Source: Deltaproteobacteria bacterium
GTDB lineage: Bacteria; Desulfobacterota; Desulfovibrionia; Desulfovibrionales; Desulfovibrionaceae
NCBI GenBank assembly: GCA_031285295.1
Contig: JAITWK010000016.1
Location: 1 to 42,864, forward strand
DNA: 42,864 bases
Direction: 5' to 3'
A program made the translations under genes and the position numbers. Position 1 is the stretch's first letter, and every line of letters starts with the position of its first letter. Of the stretch, positions 1-8,439 are shown in pieces. The notes beneath the pieces were generated by a model. The model did no database searches and was not told where the DNA came from. It was given only the letters and a program-made list of their open reading frames with translations.

Positions 1-1137
1 CACTGCGGTGTTCATTTGTTCCATGCTGATGGCGGAAGCCGAAACACGTTCGCGCTGCGTCTCGGTGCTTCTGGTGGATTCTTCCACATGGGCGGATAAA
101 TCCTCGGTCGCAGCGGACAAATGGTTAACCACCTGCTCCACATTTGTTGCCGCCGAAATAATGGCTTTATGCCCAACTTCCGCTTCCTGCTTGGCTGCCA
201 TGGCTTCACTCAGGGCCGCAGCGGCTTTTTGGCCCTGCTGCGCTGCTTCCTGGCTTTTTTCCTCGGCCTGGGTAATGCGCTCTTTAAGGTTGGCGACCAT
301 GCGTTGCAGCGATGTGATCATCTGGCCGATTTCATTGCTGCCGGAAAATTTGAAGGCTGGTGGGGCCGCGTCAAGATTGCCTTCGGCAACAGTATGGGCG
401 AAATCCGCGCTGGCGCTTACCGGCGCCATGATGCGGCGCAGCAGCATGTAAATGCCAAGAATTAGCAGCACGGCCATAACCGCCACAGACACGCACAGAG
501 CGATTATGGCATAGTTGAGCGTGGACAGGACATCGCCATACTGGGCGTTGATGCGCGCATTCACCAACCGATCAAACTTGAAGCTTGGCACCATGATACG
601 GTCTACCGTTGCGTCATATTCCTTGCTGAACATAAGTTGCCGCGCCATTTCAAGATCCGGATCTCCTTTTACGGTATATTTGCCGGTAGTGTCCTGATAC
701 AAGCCCTTGGCCGCATTCATAGCCTTGTCTTCAAGCAGTACCAGTTCACCGGAGATTTTTACCGATTCCGCCAGCAGTCCAAGTTCTTCCGCTGTAAATC
801 CGGCCTTTTCAAGCAGGGTGTTCATGGGAACCGTTTCGCCTGGAGCTACGGCGGCCTCAAGCGGACGGGGTATTTCGCCGCTGCGGATTCTTACCAGATC
901 CCAATAGGTGTTTTCATATTCACTGTTGGCAGTGCTGACATAAGCTCTGGCATTGGCTGTAAGGGCGCTGGAAGTTGCGCGTACTTCCTGGGCAAGGAGG
1001 ATGGAGTCGAAACGTTTTTGGGCGAATTCTTCCATGGCCGAAATGCTGGTGATAACATGCACTGCGCAGGCTGATAGAATCAGAAGGCATACGATACAGA
1101 CAATTCCGCCGATTTTACTTGCTTTTTTTATGCTCAT
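1..1137 (-). CDS. Methyl-accepting chemotaxis protein, N-terminal part (cut by window edge)
   Basis: Chemoreceptor that would signal to CheA/CheW from the inner membrane. Read from the ATG at 1137-1135, which follows a strong GGGGGT Shine-Dalgarno, 379 codons are present and the frame is still open at base 1. The protein begins with a positively charged start and a hydrophobic segment (about residues 9-28), followed by a periplasmic sensor region of roughly 150 residues. A second membrane segment (about 190-212, rich in V, A, I, L) leads into a HAMP-like stretch and a long Ala/Gln/Glu-rich coiled coil with the start of the methylation helices. The conserved signalling hairpin lies beyond the window. 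The ligand cannot be inferred. It is divergent from the Cache-like gene at 1336. The MCP call is secure; the sensor class is not determined. Confidence 0.9.
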   Translation of the reverse strand, partial: MSIKKASKIGGIVCIVCLLILSACAVHVITSISAMEEFAQKRFDSILLAQEVRATSSALTANARAYVSTANSEYENTYWDLVRIRSGEIPRPLEAAVAPGETVPMNTLLEKAGFTAEELGLLAESVKISGELVLLEDKAMNAAKGLYQDTTGKYTVKGDPDLEMARQLMFSKEYDATVDRIMVPSFKFDRLVNARINAQYGDVLSTLNYAIIALCVSVAVMAVLLILGIYMLLRRIMAPVSASADFAHTVAEGNLDAAPPAFKFSGSNEIGQMITSLQRMVANLKERITQAEEKSQEAAQQGQKAAAALSEAMAAKQEAEVGHKAIISAATNVEQVVNHLSAATEDLSAHVEESTRSTETQRERVSASAISMEQMNTAV

Positions 1138-1335
1138 AAACACCCCCTGTTTGGCTGAAAGAAATCGATTCAGCGGATCATGAAGTGTTGATATTACATC
1201 ATATTTGATTTAAAGGCAGATATAACGCTTTGATATTAATTATCTTCATGAGTTAAAAATCAAAATAAACACGCCGGGTTTTCAGTTTGTCATTAAACCT
1301 CGACTTGCCCGCAGCAATTTGGCAAGTTCAGCCAT

Positions 1336-2220
1336 ATGCCCAAAGCTGTTTTTAAAATGCCGGGCAGGATTGATCTCGGCCTGATGATTTTTTCCCGCCT
1401 GCTGCTGGTTGTTAGCCTTGGCCTGTTGCCGCTGATTGCCTGGCAGGGCTGGCAGTGGCAGGCGGAACTCTTTACCGACGAGCCTGGCGCGGAATTTTCG
1501 TCCGCTTCGTCCGTTTCTCCTTTCCCGGAAGGCGAAAATGGGAGCGGCCAGGTTCAGGCGCGGCTTGAACTTGCGCAGGTTGATCCCTCGCAGCTTGGCT
1601 CCGCAGAGGCAGCCATAGGTGAATGGCTGCGGCGGGAAGCGGGTGATCTTGTGCGCCGTGTGGGGCAGGACGCTGTCGCGTCTTTGGAGCAGGAAGCATA
1701 CTCCAAAGACGGCGATAACAGCCTGGCTCTGGCGCGGGCACTGGAGCTCGTTTTTCCGGATCTGGATCGCCGCGCTTATTACATGCTCTGGCGGGGTACG
1801 GTAATTATCTGTTCACCGTTAAATCCGGAATTGCGCGGCCTGGATTTGGGGCATCTTAAAGATGGGCGCGGGGTGCGCTTTATCGCCGGGTTGGCCGCTT
1901 TGGCCGGGCAGGGCGGCGGGTTGAGTGGTTTCCGGCTGGGTGAGGCGCTTTCAGGCTCAGGCGCAGAGCGGGGGCCGGACGAAATCAGCGGTAATTTTTT
2001 GGCCTATGCCGCGCCCTTTGAGGACAGCGACATTTACCTGACCGTCTGGCGGAACGCGGGCGATTCCAACGGCGAGGCTTTGTATGGCTTCATCCCTGCC
2101 GGCGCAGGCAAGACGCAAGGGTGGTTACTGCTTTCGCGCGGCAGACTGATCGCCGGTCTGCTGCTGGTACAGCTTTCATGCCTGGGATTGGGAATATTGT
2201 TACGTTTCGGGCGGTTCTAG
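1336..2220 (+). CDS. Lone membrane-anchored Cache-like sensor protein
   Basis: A 294-residue protein with a membrane segment near residues 15-38, an extracytoplasmic domain, and a second membrane segment at the very C-terminus (about 270-290) that ends four residues later. The middle contains a pattern typical of single Cache domains: an aromatic Tyr-Tyr strand, then Gly-Thr-Val, the segment SPLNPELRGLDLGHLKDGRG, and later a Tyr-Ala-Ala-Pro-Phe strand before a final beta strand. No HAMP, kinase, GGDEF or methylation domain follows, so there is no output module. It sits head-to-head with a chemoreceptor. Start choice is uncertain: ATG 1336 has only a weak GGCAAG upstream, and in-frame ATGs at 1360 and 1384 would also leave the first membrane segment. 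I infer a ligand-binding accessory protein; a degraded receptor remnant is the alternative. Confidence 0.55.
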   Translation: MPKAVFKMPGRIDLGLMIFSRLLLVVSLGLLPLIAWQGWQWQAELFTDEPGAEFSSASSVSPFPEGENGSGQVQARLELAQVDPSQLGSAEAAIGEWLRREAGDLVRRVGQDAVASLEQEAYSKDGDNSLALARALELVFPDLDRRAYYMLWRGTVIICSPLNPELRGLDLGHLKDGRGVRFIAGLAALAGQGGGLSGFRLGEALSGSGAERGPDEISGNFLAYAAPFEDSDIYLTVWRNAGDSNGEALYGFIPAGAGKTQGWLLLSRGRLIAGLLLVQLSCLGLGILLRFGRF

Positions 2221-2260
2221 AAAGTGCTATATAGCTTTTTGACTTTTCTTGATTTTAGAT

Positions 2261-2278
2261 TTTGCCAGATCTGGTAAA
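2261..2278. promoter_or_regulatory. Palindrome upstream of hdrC, possible operator
   Basis: The sequence TTTGCCAGATCTGGTAAA has a perfect 10-bp palindromic core (CCAGATCTGG, 2265-2274) with TTT and AAA flanks. It lies about 105 bp before the hdrC start in a very AT-rich leader. The regulator is unknown and the site is inferred from symmetry and position only. Confidence 0.3.
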
Positions 2279-2295
2279 TTTTGTAATTTTGTAAT

Positions 2296-2314
2296 AACGT
2301 GAAAAAGAGCACAA
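2296..2314. promoter_or_regulatory. Candidate Rex-like operator
   Basis: AACGTGAAAAAGAGCACAA keeps the GTG-N8-CAC core and the CACAA right half of the known Rex consensus (TTGTG-N8-CACAA); the left half is degenerate. Rex senses NADH/NAD+, which would suit an NADH-linked Hdr-Flx operon. This is inference from one imperfect site. Confidence 0.25.
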
Positions 2315-2382
2315 TAATTAATTTTAAATTTTGTGTGATAGAGCCTATATTTTTCTCAACATCAAACCCGAGGCTGTGCTTT

Positions 2383-2994
2383 ATGGAACCTATTCAGTTA
2401 GGACGAGGAGACACCGAGTTCATCCGTAAAGTCGAAGAGGAAAGCCGGCAGGTTGTCAAAAAATGTTACCAGTGCGGTAACTGCACCGCCGGCTGCCCAA
2501 TGTCCTTTTCTTACGACTACACGGCGAACCAGCTCATGCGTCTGATCCAGCTCGGCCAGCGGGAGCGGGTGCTCAAGTCGCGCGCAGTATGGATGTGCGT
2601 CACTTGTGAAACCTGTACCACCCGCTGTCCCAACGAAATTGACGTTGCCCGCGTACTTGACGTCTGCCGGCATATGGCCCGCAAGGCCGGTTATGGCGGC
2701 GTGTTCAACAACATGCGCGTTTTTGCCGATTCTTTCCTGCAAACTGTGCGCTGGAACGGCAAGTCGCATGAACTCGGCCTCATGGCCCTGTTCAAGATGC
2801 GTGCGATGAAGCCTTTCTCTGATCTCAGCCTGGCTCCGTCCATGCTGCTCAAGGGCAAGCTTCCTTATCTGCCGCACCGCATCAAGGGCCGCTCTGAAGT
2901 CGCTGGCATCTTCAAGCGTTTCAGCGAGCAGCAATTGAAAGAACTGCACGCCCAAACGACGGACGACAAAAAGCCGGCCGGAGGTGATAAATAA
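2383..2994 (+). CDS. hdrC: Heterodisulfide reductase subunit C-like Fe-S protein
   Basis: Small electron-transfer subunit of the HdrABC complex, carrying two [4Fe-4S] clusters between HdrA and HdrB. The 203-residue protein shows both CxxCxxCxxxC ferredoxin motifs: Cys28-x2-Cys31-x2-Cys34-x3-Cys38, and a second one in the segment CVTCETCTTRCP about 45 residues later. I chose ATG 2383 because GAGG (2370-2373) lies nine bases upstream and the N-terminus then matches usual HdrC proteins; a GTG at 2299 in the same frame would add a low-complexity AT-rich leader. The stop codon overlaps the hdrB start by one base (TAATG), showing translational coupling. First gene of the hdr-flx operon. Confidence 0.93.
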   Translation: MEPIQLGRGDTEFIRKVEEESRQVVKKCYQCGNCTAGCPMSFSYDYTANQLMRLIQLGQRERVLKSRAVWMCVTCETCTTRCPNEIDVARVLDVCRHMARKAGYGGVFNNMRVFADSFLQTVRWNGKSHELGLMALFKMRAMKPFSDLSLAPSMLLKGKLPYLPHRIKGRSEVAGIFKRFSEQQLKELHAQTTDDKKPAGGDK

Positions 2995-3890
2995 TGGCTG
3001 AAAAAACTTTTGCCTATTACCCCGGCTGCTCCGGTGCTGGGACTTCTATCGAATATGATAAGTCCAATCGCGCCGTCTGCGAGGAACTGGGCATTAAATT
3101 GGTTGATATTCCGGATTGGAACTGCTGCGGCTCCACCCCGGCCCACCAGGTGGATCATGTGCTTTCCGCCGCGCTTGGTGCGCGTAACTTCGCGCAGGCT
3201 GAACAGCTCGGTCTGGACACGATAATCACCCCTTGTCCGGCCTGCCTGAAAAACCAGCACAACGCGCTGGAGCATATGGAAGAGCCCGGCTTTGCCGAGC
3301 GGGTAAACGAGCTTACGCGGCGTCCCCTTACCCGCAAGCACTCGATCAAGTCGGTGTTGCAGGTCATTCTGGAAGATATCACTCCGGAAGAAGTGGCCAA
3401 GCATGTCAAGACGCCCCTTAGCGGTATCAAGATTGTCCCTTACTATGGCTGCCTGATGAACCGTCCCGGCAAATCCATGAAGTTTGACGACGACGAAAAC
3501 CCCATGGCCCTGGATCGCCTTATGGCTGCCATCGGCTGCGAGGTGCTCGACTTCCCGCTCAAGCAGGATTGCTGCGGCGGCGCGGCTGGTGTGGCCGACA
3601 ACAAGGTTACTTCGCGCCTTTCCGGTCGTCATCTGCAAGTGGCCAACCATCTTGGCGCCGATGCCATGGTTGTGGCCTGCCCCCTGTGCCAGATGAACAT
3701 GGACATGCGCCAGGCCCAGGCCAACGCTTACTACGGCACCAGCATCAAGTTGCCGGTTTTTTATTACACCCAGCTTATGGGGCTGGCTTTCGGCATCGAC
3801 AAATCCAGACTGGCCCTGAACAAGCTTATTGTTGATCCGGCACCGGTGCTGGCCAAAATAGGCAAATCCGCTGAGGAGGCCCAGGCATGA
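2994..3890 (+). CDS. hdrB: Heterodisulfide reductase subunit B-like protein
   Basis: Catalytic subunit that in the HdrABC family reduces a disulfide substrate at two non-cubane [4Fe-4S] clusters. At 298 residues it has the usual length and two complete CCG domains: a Cys-Cys-Gly (DWNCCGSTPA) followed about 38 residues later by CPAC, and a second Cys-Cys-Gly (KQDCCGGAAG) followed by CPLC. Isolated cysteines near the start of each half (PGCS, YGCL) complete the expected ligand sets. In sulfate reducers the physiological disulfide is not CoM-S-S-CoB; DsrC or a related thiol protein is the proposed partner, which the sequence cannot settle. It overlaps hdrC by 1 bp and hdrA by 4 bp. Confidence 0.94.
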   Translation: MAEKTFAYYPGCSGAGTSIEYDKSNRAVCEELGIKLVDIPDWNCCGSTPAHQVDHVLSAALGARNFAQAEQLGLDTIITPCPACLKNQHNALEHMEEPGFAERVNELTRRPLTRKHSIKSVLQVILEDITPEEVAKHVKTPLSGIKIVPYYGCLMNRPGKSMKFDDDENPMALDRLMAAIGCEVLDFPLKQDCCGGAAGVADNKVTSRLSGRHLQVANHLGADAMVVACPLCQMNMDMRQAQANAYYGTSIKLPVFYYTQLMGLAFGIDKSRLALNKLIVDPAPVLAKIGKSAEEAQA

Positions 3891-5845
3891 GAATAGGTGT
3901 ATTTATCTGCCACTGCGGCAGCAACATCGCCGGTACGGTGGATGTGGCCCAGGTTGCGGCCAATGCCGCCAAAATGCCTGACGTCGCCTTTGCCGTCGAT
4001 ACCATGTACGCTTGCTCCGAGCCGGGGCAGCAGGCCATTGAAGAAGCCGTGAAGCAGCACAAGCTTACCGGCGTGGTGGTGGCCTCCTGTTCGCCGCGCA
4101 TGCACGAGCCGACGTTCCGCCGCGCTGTTGAACGCGCCGGGCTTAACCGCTACATGATTGAAATGGCCAACATCCGCGAACAGGTTTCCTGGATCGGCAA
4201 GGACAAGGAAGCCAACACCCGCAAAGCTACCGATCTGGTACACATGGCCGTGGAGAAGCTGCGCCTGAACCGCGTGCTCATTCCCAAGCAGATTCCCGTC
4301 ACCCGCAAGGTGCTGGTGGTGGGCGGCGGCGTGGCTGGCATTCAGGCCGCGCTGGACTGCGCTGAGGGCGGCATGGAAGTGGTGATGGTGGAACGCGAAC
4401 CGTCCATCGGCGGAAAGATGTCCAAGCTGGACAAAACCTTCCCCACCATTGACTGCTCAAGCTGCGTGCTCGGTCCCAAAATGGTTGACGTGGCCCAGAA
4501 CGATCACATCGACCTCTTCACTTACTCCGAAGTGGAATCAATTACCGGCTATGTCGGCAACTTTGAAGTGACCATCCGCAAAAAAGCCCCTTATGTTGAT
4601 TGGGAAAAGTGTACCGGTTGCGGCATCTGCACGGAAAAATGCCCCAACAAAAAGTCCTTTGACCGTCATAACGAGGGCATGGGTACCACTACTTCGATCA
4701 ATATTCCTTTCCCGCAGGCCATCCCCAAAAAGGCCACCATCAATGCCGCTACCTGCCGCAAGCTGGTGGACGGCAAGTGCGGTGTCTGCGCCAAGGTTTG
4801 CCCCAGCGGAGCCATCAATTACGAGCAGGAAGATGAACTCGTCACCGTCAAGGTGGGGGCCGTGGTGGCCGCTACCGGTTACGACTTCATGGACTGGACG
4901 GTTTACCGCGAATACGGAGCCGGACGTTACAAGGACGTTATCACCTCCTTGCAGTATGAACGCCTGCTGTCGGCCTCCGGCCCCACCGAAGGGCATATCA
5001 AGCGTCCTTCGGACGGCAAGGAACCGAAAAATATTGTCTTCATCCAGTGCGTCGGTTCGCGTGACGTTTCTATCGGCCGCCCGTACTGCTCCGGTTTCTG
5101 TTGCATGTACACGGCCAAGCAGGCCATCCTGACCAAAGACCATATCCCGGATTCGCAAAGCTATGTCTTCTATATGGACATCCGCTCGCCGGGCAAGGCC
5201 TATGACGAATTCACCCGCCGGGCGCAGGAAGAATACGGTGCGCAATATCTGCGTGGCCGCGTCTCCACCATCGTGCCTCTGGGCGACAAACTGCTGGTGC
5301 GCGGGGCGGATACCCTGGCCGGACAGCAGGTGGAAATTGAGGCCGACCTGGTGGTGCTGGCCGTTGGCGGCGAAGCCGCGCACGGCGCTCCCCAGTTGGC
5401 CGAAAAGCTGCGTATTTCTTACGACAGCTACGGTTTCTTCATGGAAGGGCACGTCAAGCTCAAACCGGTGGAAACCAACACCGCCGGTGTGTTCCTGGCC
5501 GGGGCCTGCCAGGGCCTGAAAGACATTCCCGCTTCCGTTGCCCAGGGCAGCGCGGCAGCCGCAAAGGCGCTGGGCCTGCTTTCCAAGGATACCCTGGAAA
5601 GCGACCCCCAGACCGCCAGTGTGGATCTCAAGCGTTGCGTTGGTTGCGGCAAGTGTTGGAACGTCTGCCCCTTTGGCGCGATTCGGGAAATGGATATGCG
5701 CGGCCAGATCAAGGCCGAGGTGCTCGAGGCGGTCTGCCAGGGCTGCGGCCTGTGCAACGCCACCTGCCCGCAGGGAGCCATTCAGCTCTCGCACTTTACA
5801 GATAACCAGGTTCTCGCGGAGGTGGAAGCCCTATGTCGGTGTTAA
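3887..5845 (+). CDS. hdrA: Heterodisulfide reductase subunit A-like flavoprotein
   Basis: FAD-containing core of the Hdr complex and the expected site of flavin-based electron bifurcation. The 652-residue protein has an N-terminal HdrA domain (VFICHCGSNIAGTVDVAQV), a Rossmann FAD motif near residue 142 (VLVVGGGVAGIQAA), and the HdrA signature with paired cysteines (TIDCSSCVLGPKM). A ferredoxin insert carries CTGCGICTEKCP plus a second cysteine set ending CGVCAKVCPSGAI, and a C-terminal two-cluster ferredoxin has CVGCGKCWNVCP and CQGCGLCNATCP. No in-frame TGA suggests selenocysteine. It starts 4 bp before the hdrB stop and overlaps flxD by 13 bp, so subunit stoichiometry is probably set by translational coupling. 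Confidence 0.95.
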   Translation: MRIGVFICHCGSNIAGTVDVAQVAANAAKMPDVAFAVDTMYACSEPGQQAIEEAVKQHKLTGVVVASCSPRMHEPTFRRAVERAGLNRYMIEMANIREQVSWIGKDKEANTRKATDLVHMAVEKLRLNRVLIPKQIPVTRKVLVVGGGVAGIQAALDCAEGGMEVVMVEREPSIGGKMSKLDKTFPTIDCSSCVLGPKMVDVAQNDHIDLFTYSEVESITGYVGNFEVTIRKKAPYVDWEKCTGCGICTEKCPNKKSFDRHNEGMGTTTSINIPFPQAIPKKATINAATCRKLVDGKCGVCAKVCPSGAINYEQEDELVTVKVGAVVAATGYDFMDWTVYREYGAGRYKDVITSLQYERLLSASGPTEGHIKRPSDGKEPKNIVFIQCVGSRDVSIGRPYCSGFCCMYTAKQAILTKDHIPDSQSYVFYMDIRSPGKAYDEFTRRAQEEYGAQYLRGRVSTIVPLGDKLLVRGADTLAGQQVEIEADLVVLAVGGEAAHGAPQLAEKLRISYDSYGFFMEGHVKLKPVETNTAGVFLAGACQGLKDIPASVAQGSAAAAKALGLLSKDTLESDPQTASVDLKRCVGCGKCWNVCPFGAIREMDMRGQIKAEVLEAVCQGCGLCNATCPQGAIQLSHFTDNQVLAEVEALCRC

Positions 5846-6303
5846 ACGAAAGCAATAACGGCAAAGAGCTGCGCATAGTCGGCTTTCTCTGCAACTGGTG
5901 TTCTTACGGCGGGGCTGATACCGCCGGTGTGGGCCGTTTTACGCAGCCCACGGATTTGCGCATTGTCCGCCTGCCATGTTCAGGCCGCGTGAACCCGTTG
6001 TTCATCGTTAAGGCGCTGCTGAACGGCGCTGACGGAGTGCTGGTTTCCGGCTGTCACCCGCGTGACTGCCACTATGCGGAAGGCAACTTTTACGCCCGGC
6101 GCAGACTCGAAGTATTCAAGCGGCTTTTGCCCACCCTGGGCATTGACCCGCGCCGCTTCGAGTATACCTGGGTTTCCGCCTCCGAAGGGCAGCGCTGGCA
6201 GAAGGTGGTTTCCGAGTTCACCCAGCAGGTTCACGCTCTTGGACCGGCCAAATTTGTGGCTGACGCTCCGGAGTTTGACGTGCTGAAAGTGTGCGCGGAA
6301 TAG
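5833..6303 (+). CDS. flxD: MvhD/FlxD-type [2Fe-2S] linker subunit
   Basis: A 156-residue protein of the MvhD/FlxD family, which passes electrons between an electron-input module and HdrA. The family signature is near the N-terminus (FLCNWCSYGGADTAG), followed by an arginine/proline strand with a conserved cysteine (RLPCSGRVNP) and the Cys-His-Pro motif (GCHPRDCHY). These cysteines are the expected [2Fe-2S] ligands. The ATG at 5833 lies inside the end of hdrA (13-bp overlap). FlxD here is a separate gene, not fused to HdrA as in some anaerobes. After its stop there is a 73-bp gap before flxC with a small hairpin (AGCGC 6302-6306, GCGCT 6316-6320) followed by TTTT, which may modulate expression of the flx half. 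Confidence 0.9.
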   Translation: MSVLNESNNGKELRIVGFLCNWCSYGGADTAGVGRFTQPTDLRIVRLPCSGRVNPLFIVKALLNGADGVLVSGCHPRDCHYAEGNFYARRRLEVFKRLLPTLGIDPRRFEYTWVSASEGQRWQKVVSEFTQQVHALGPAKFVADAPEFDVLKVCAE

Positions 6304-6376
6304 CGCGGAGTCCTGGCGCTTTTGCCGCCTGGCTGCGTAAAAAAGTCTTTTTATTGCCGAAATGAGGAGAATTCCC

Positions 6377-7342
6377 TTGGCTATACAAGAGCAACTCAAA
6401 AAAATGATTCTGGACGTGCTCCCTGATGTGGATTGCGTCATCGGCTGGGGACCGGGACCGGACCCGCTGCGCGGCTCGCCGTTCTTCATGCGCAAGCCTG
6501 AGGATGTGGAAAGCTTCATGGCCGGACCAATGGCCGTGCAGAACCCGGCCCTGTTTTTGCCGGAATACAAAGGCAAAAAAGTGGGCGTGGTGGTAAAGGG
6601 CTGCGATTCACGTTCCGTGGTGCAGCTTATTTCCGAAGACCTGATCAAGCGTGAGGAAGTTGTTATTATCGGCTTCCCCTGCGATGGCGTACTGGACGTG
6701 GCCAAGGTTGAAAATGCCCTGGCCAGCCACGGTGAACCCGGCGAAATAACCGCTGTGGAATTTTCTGGTGGCGAGGTCAAGGTTACGCTGGCCGGTAATA
6801 CGCACAGCCTCAAGTTTGACGACGTCAAGGCCGATAAGTGCGGCCGTTGTGCCGTGCCCAACGCTGTTATGAGCGACTTTTTCGCTGGTATCGCCCGCGA
6901 GGCTTCCGGCGTTAAGGACGATTACGAGGATTTGGCCGCTCTGGAAAAAATGAGCCTGGAAGAACGCTTTGCCTTCTGGGAAAACGAAATGTCCCGCTGC
7001 CTGCGCTGTTACGCCTGCCGCAACGCTTGTCCCATGTGCGTATGCCGGGATCATTGCGTGGCTTCCAGCCGTATTCCGCACTGGATCAGCCAGGCCGATT
7101 CCACCCGTGACAAGCTCATGTTCCAGGTTATCCACGCCGTGCATCTGGCCGGTCGCTGCACCGGCTGCGGCGAATGCCAGCGCGTCTGCCCGGTAGGCAT
7201 TCCGGTGCTTCTGCTCAAGCGTACCCTGAGCAAGGGCGTGACCGAGCTCTTCGATTACGCTGCGGGCATGGATACCGAAAGCAAACCGCCGCTGCTCACC
7301 TTCCAGGTGGAAGAGGCGACAATCAAGGAGAGGAATTGGTAA
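6377..7342 (+). CDS. flxC: FlxC, 4Fe-4S oxidoreductase subunit
   Basis: Fe-S subunit of the FlxABCD NAD(H)-oxidising module. The N-terminal half resembles the coenzyme F420 hydrogenase beta-subunit fold (KGCDSRSVVQL, GFPCDGVLD). A Cys-x2-Cys pair follows (KCGRCAVPNAV), then a two-cluster ferredoxin with CLRCYACRNACPMC and CTGCGECQRVCPVG. I place the start at TTG 6377, eight bases after GAGGAG (6365-6370), giving 321 residues; an ATG at 6362 is in frame but lies upstream of that Shine-Dalgarno and would leave it unused. The stop overlaps the flxB ATG by one base. Confidence 0.85.
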   Translation: MAIQEQLKKMILDVLPDVDCVIGWGPGPDPLRGSPFFMRKPEDVESFMAGPMAVQNPALFLPEYKGKKVGVVVKGCDSRSVVQLISEDLIKREEVVIIGFPCDGVLDVAKVENALASHGEPGEITAVEFSGGEVKVTLAGNTHSLKFDDVKADKCGRCAVPNAVMSDFFAGIAREASGVKDDYEDLAALEKMSLEERFAFWENEMSRCLRCYACRNACPMCVCRDHCVASSRIPHWISQADSTRDKLMFQVIHAVHLAGRCTGCGECQRVCPVGIPVLLLKRTLSKGVTELFDYAAGMDTESKPPLLTFQVEEATIKERNW

Positions 7343-8439
7343 TGAACGCTCAGAACAAATTCATCTCCCGCGCCAAACTGGCGGATTGGCTTAAGGAACT
7401 TTCCTCCCGCTTTGAAGTATGGGCTCCCCGCAAGGAGGGTGAAGGCGCACGCAGTGTGGTGGTTTACCGTCCCTTTGAGGCCGAAAAGGGCCTTGAGCTG
7501 GATCGCAAGCCCACGGAATCCGCCAAGCATACCATGTTCCCCCGCTCGGAAACCCTGTTCAACTTCCGCCGCAATCTGGTGGAAGGCGCACCCTCGCTGG
7601 AGCTGGAAGAAGCTGCCGACCCGGCCCCCCGGCTGGTTTTCGGCCTGCTTTCCTGCGATGCTCGCGGTTTCCAGATTTTCGACCCGGTTTATAACGGCAG
7701 CGGCACGAACGGTCAGGCCAAAGATACTTATTATCTCAAGCGGCGCAGTTCCACTGTGCTGATCGTGAAAAGCTGCTCCAAAGTGCTGAGCACCTGCTTC
7801 TGCAACTGGGTGGGCGGCGGTCCCGCCTCCACGGAAGGGGCAGATGTGCTGGCTACCGAGGTGCAGGACGGCTTCCTGCTTACTCCGGTAAGCGAGCGCG
7901 GCGCTGCTGTGCTGGATTCATCCCTGTTGGCCGCTACCAACTCGGATATGGAAAGCGCAGCCGCGGACAGCCAGACTAAAGCCGCCGCTGCTCTCCCTGC
8001 CGCGCCGGATCTTAAGGAAAGCCAATCGGCCCTGCTCGGCAAGTTTGACAACGCCGCCTTCTGGCAGGCCGAGTCTTCCAAGTGCCTTTCCTGCGGCGCT
8101 TGCACCTATCTGTGCCCAACCTGCTACTGCTTCAACATTTCTGACGAAGCAGCCGGCTACAACGGAGTGCGCCTGCGCAACTGGGATTCCTGCATGATGC
8201 CGCTTTTCACCATGGAAGCCAGCGGACACAACCCGCGCACTCCCAAGATGGGCAGACTGAAAAACCGCGTCGGGCACAAGTTCTCTTATTATCCCAGCCT
8301 CCACGGGGGGCGCATCGCCTGTTGCGGCTGCGGCCGCTGCATCAAGAGCTGTCCCTCTTCGGTGGATATCCGGCGCATCGTAACCGATGCTATCGGGTTC
8401 ACCGAAACCGTCGGGCTGAAGGAGCAGAACAATGGCTAA
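7342..8439 (+). CDS. flxB: FlxB, 4Fe-4S dicluster subunit
   Basis: A 365-residue Fe-S protein of the FlxB family, related to the alpha subunit of anaerobic sulfite reductase (AsrA). The N-terminal two thirds lack cysteine clusters apart from a conserved segment with several cysteines (SCSKVLSTCFCNW). The C-terminal third has two [4Fe-4S] motifs: CLSCGACTYLCPTCYC and CCGCGRCIKSCP. The ATG at 7342 follows AAGGAGAGG and shares one base with the flxC stop. The protein should take electrons from FlxA (FAD/NAD) and pass them on through FlxC and FlxD to HdrA. Between residues 200 and 225 an Ala/Ser-rich stretch looks like a variable linker. Confidence 0.88.
   Translation: MNAQNKFISRAKLADWLKELSSRFEVWAPRKEGEGARSVVVYRPFEAEKGLELDRKPTESAKHTMFPRSETLFNFRRNLVEGAPSLELEEAADPAPRLVFGLLSCDARGFQIFDPVYNGSGTNGQAKDTYYLKRRSSTVLIVKSCSKVLSTCFCNWVGGGPASTEGADVLATEVQDGFLLTPVSERGAAVLDSSLLAATNSDMESAAADSQTKAAAALPAAPDLKESQSALLGKFDNAAFWQAESSKCLSCGACTYLCPTCYCFNISDEAAGYNGVRLRNWDSCMMPLFTMEASGHNPRTPKMGRLKNRVGHKFSYYPSLHGGRIACCGCGRCIKSCPSSVDIRRIVTDAIGFTETVGLKEQNNG

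Noticed and set aside
1321..1334. Sigma-54 promoter on the minus strand (TGGCTGAACTTGCC) for the chemoreceptor gene
   Set aside because: The GG to GC spacing is eight instead of ten bases and it is almost 200 bp from the start codon.
2299..2382. GTG start for hdrC
   Set aside because: It would add an AT-rich leader without family similarity and overlaps candidate operators; ATG 2383 has a well-placed GAGG.
4538..5794. 418-codon open frame opposite hdrA
   Set aside because: Antisense shadow of a well-conserved gene; no motif and no ribosome site.
3887..5845. Selenocysteine in HdrA
   Set aside because: No in-frame TGA; all expected cysteine positions are encoded as Cys.
6362..6376. ATG start for flxC
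   Set aside because: It lies before the only good Shine-Dalgarno (6365-6370), which instead fits TTG 6377.
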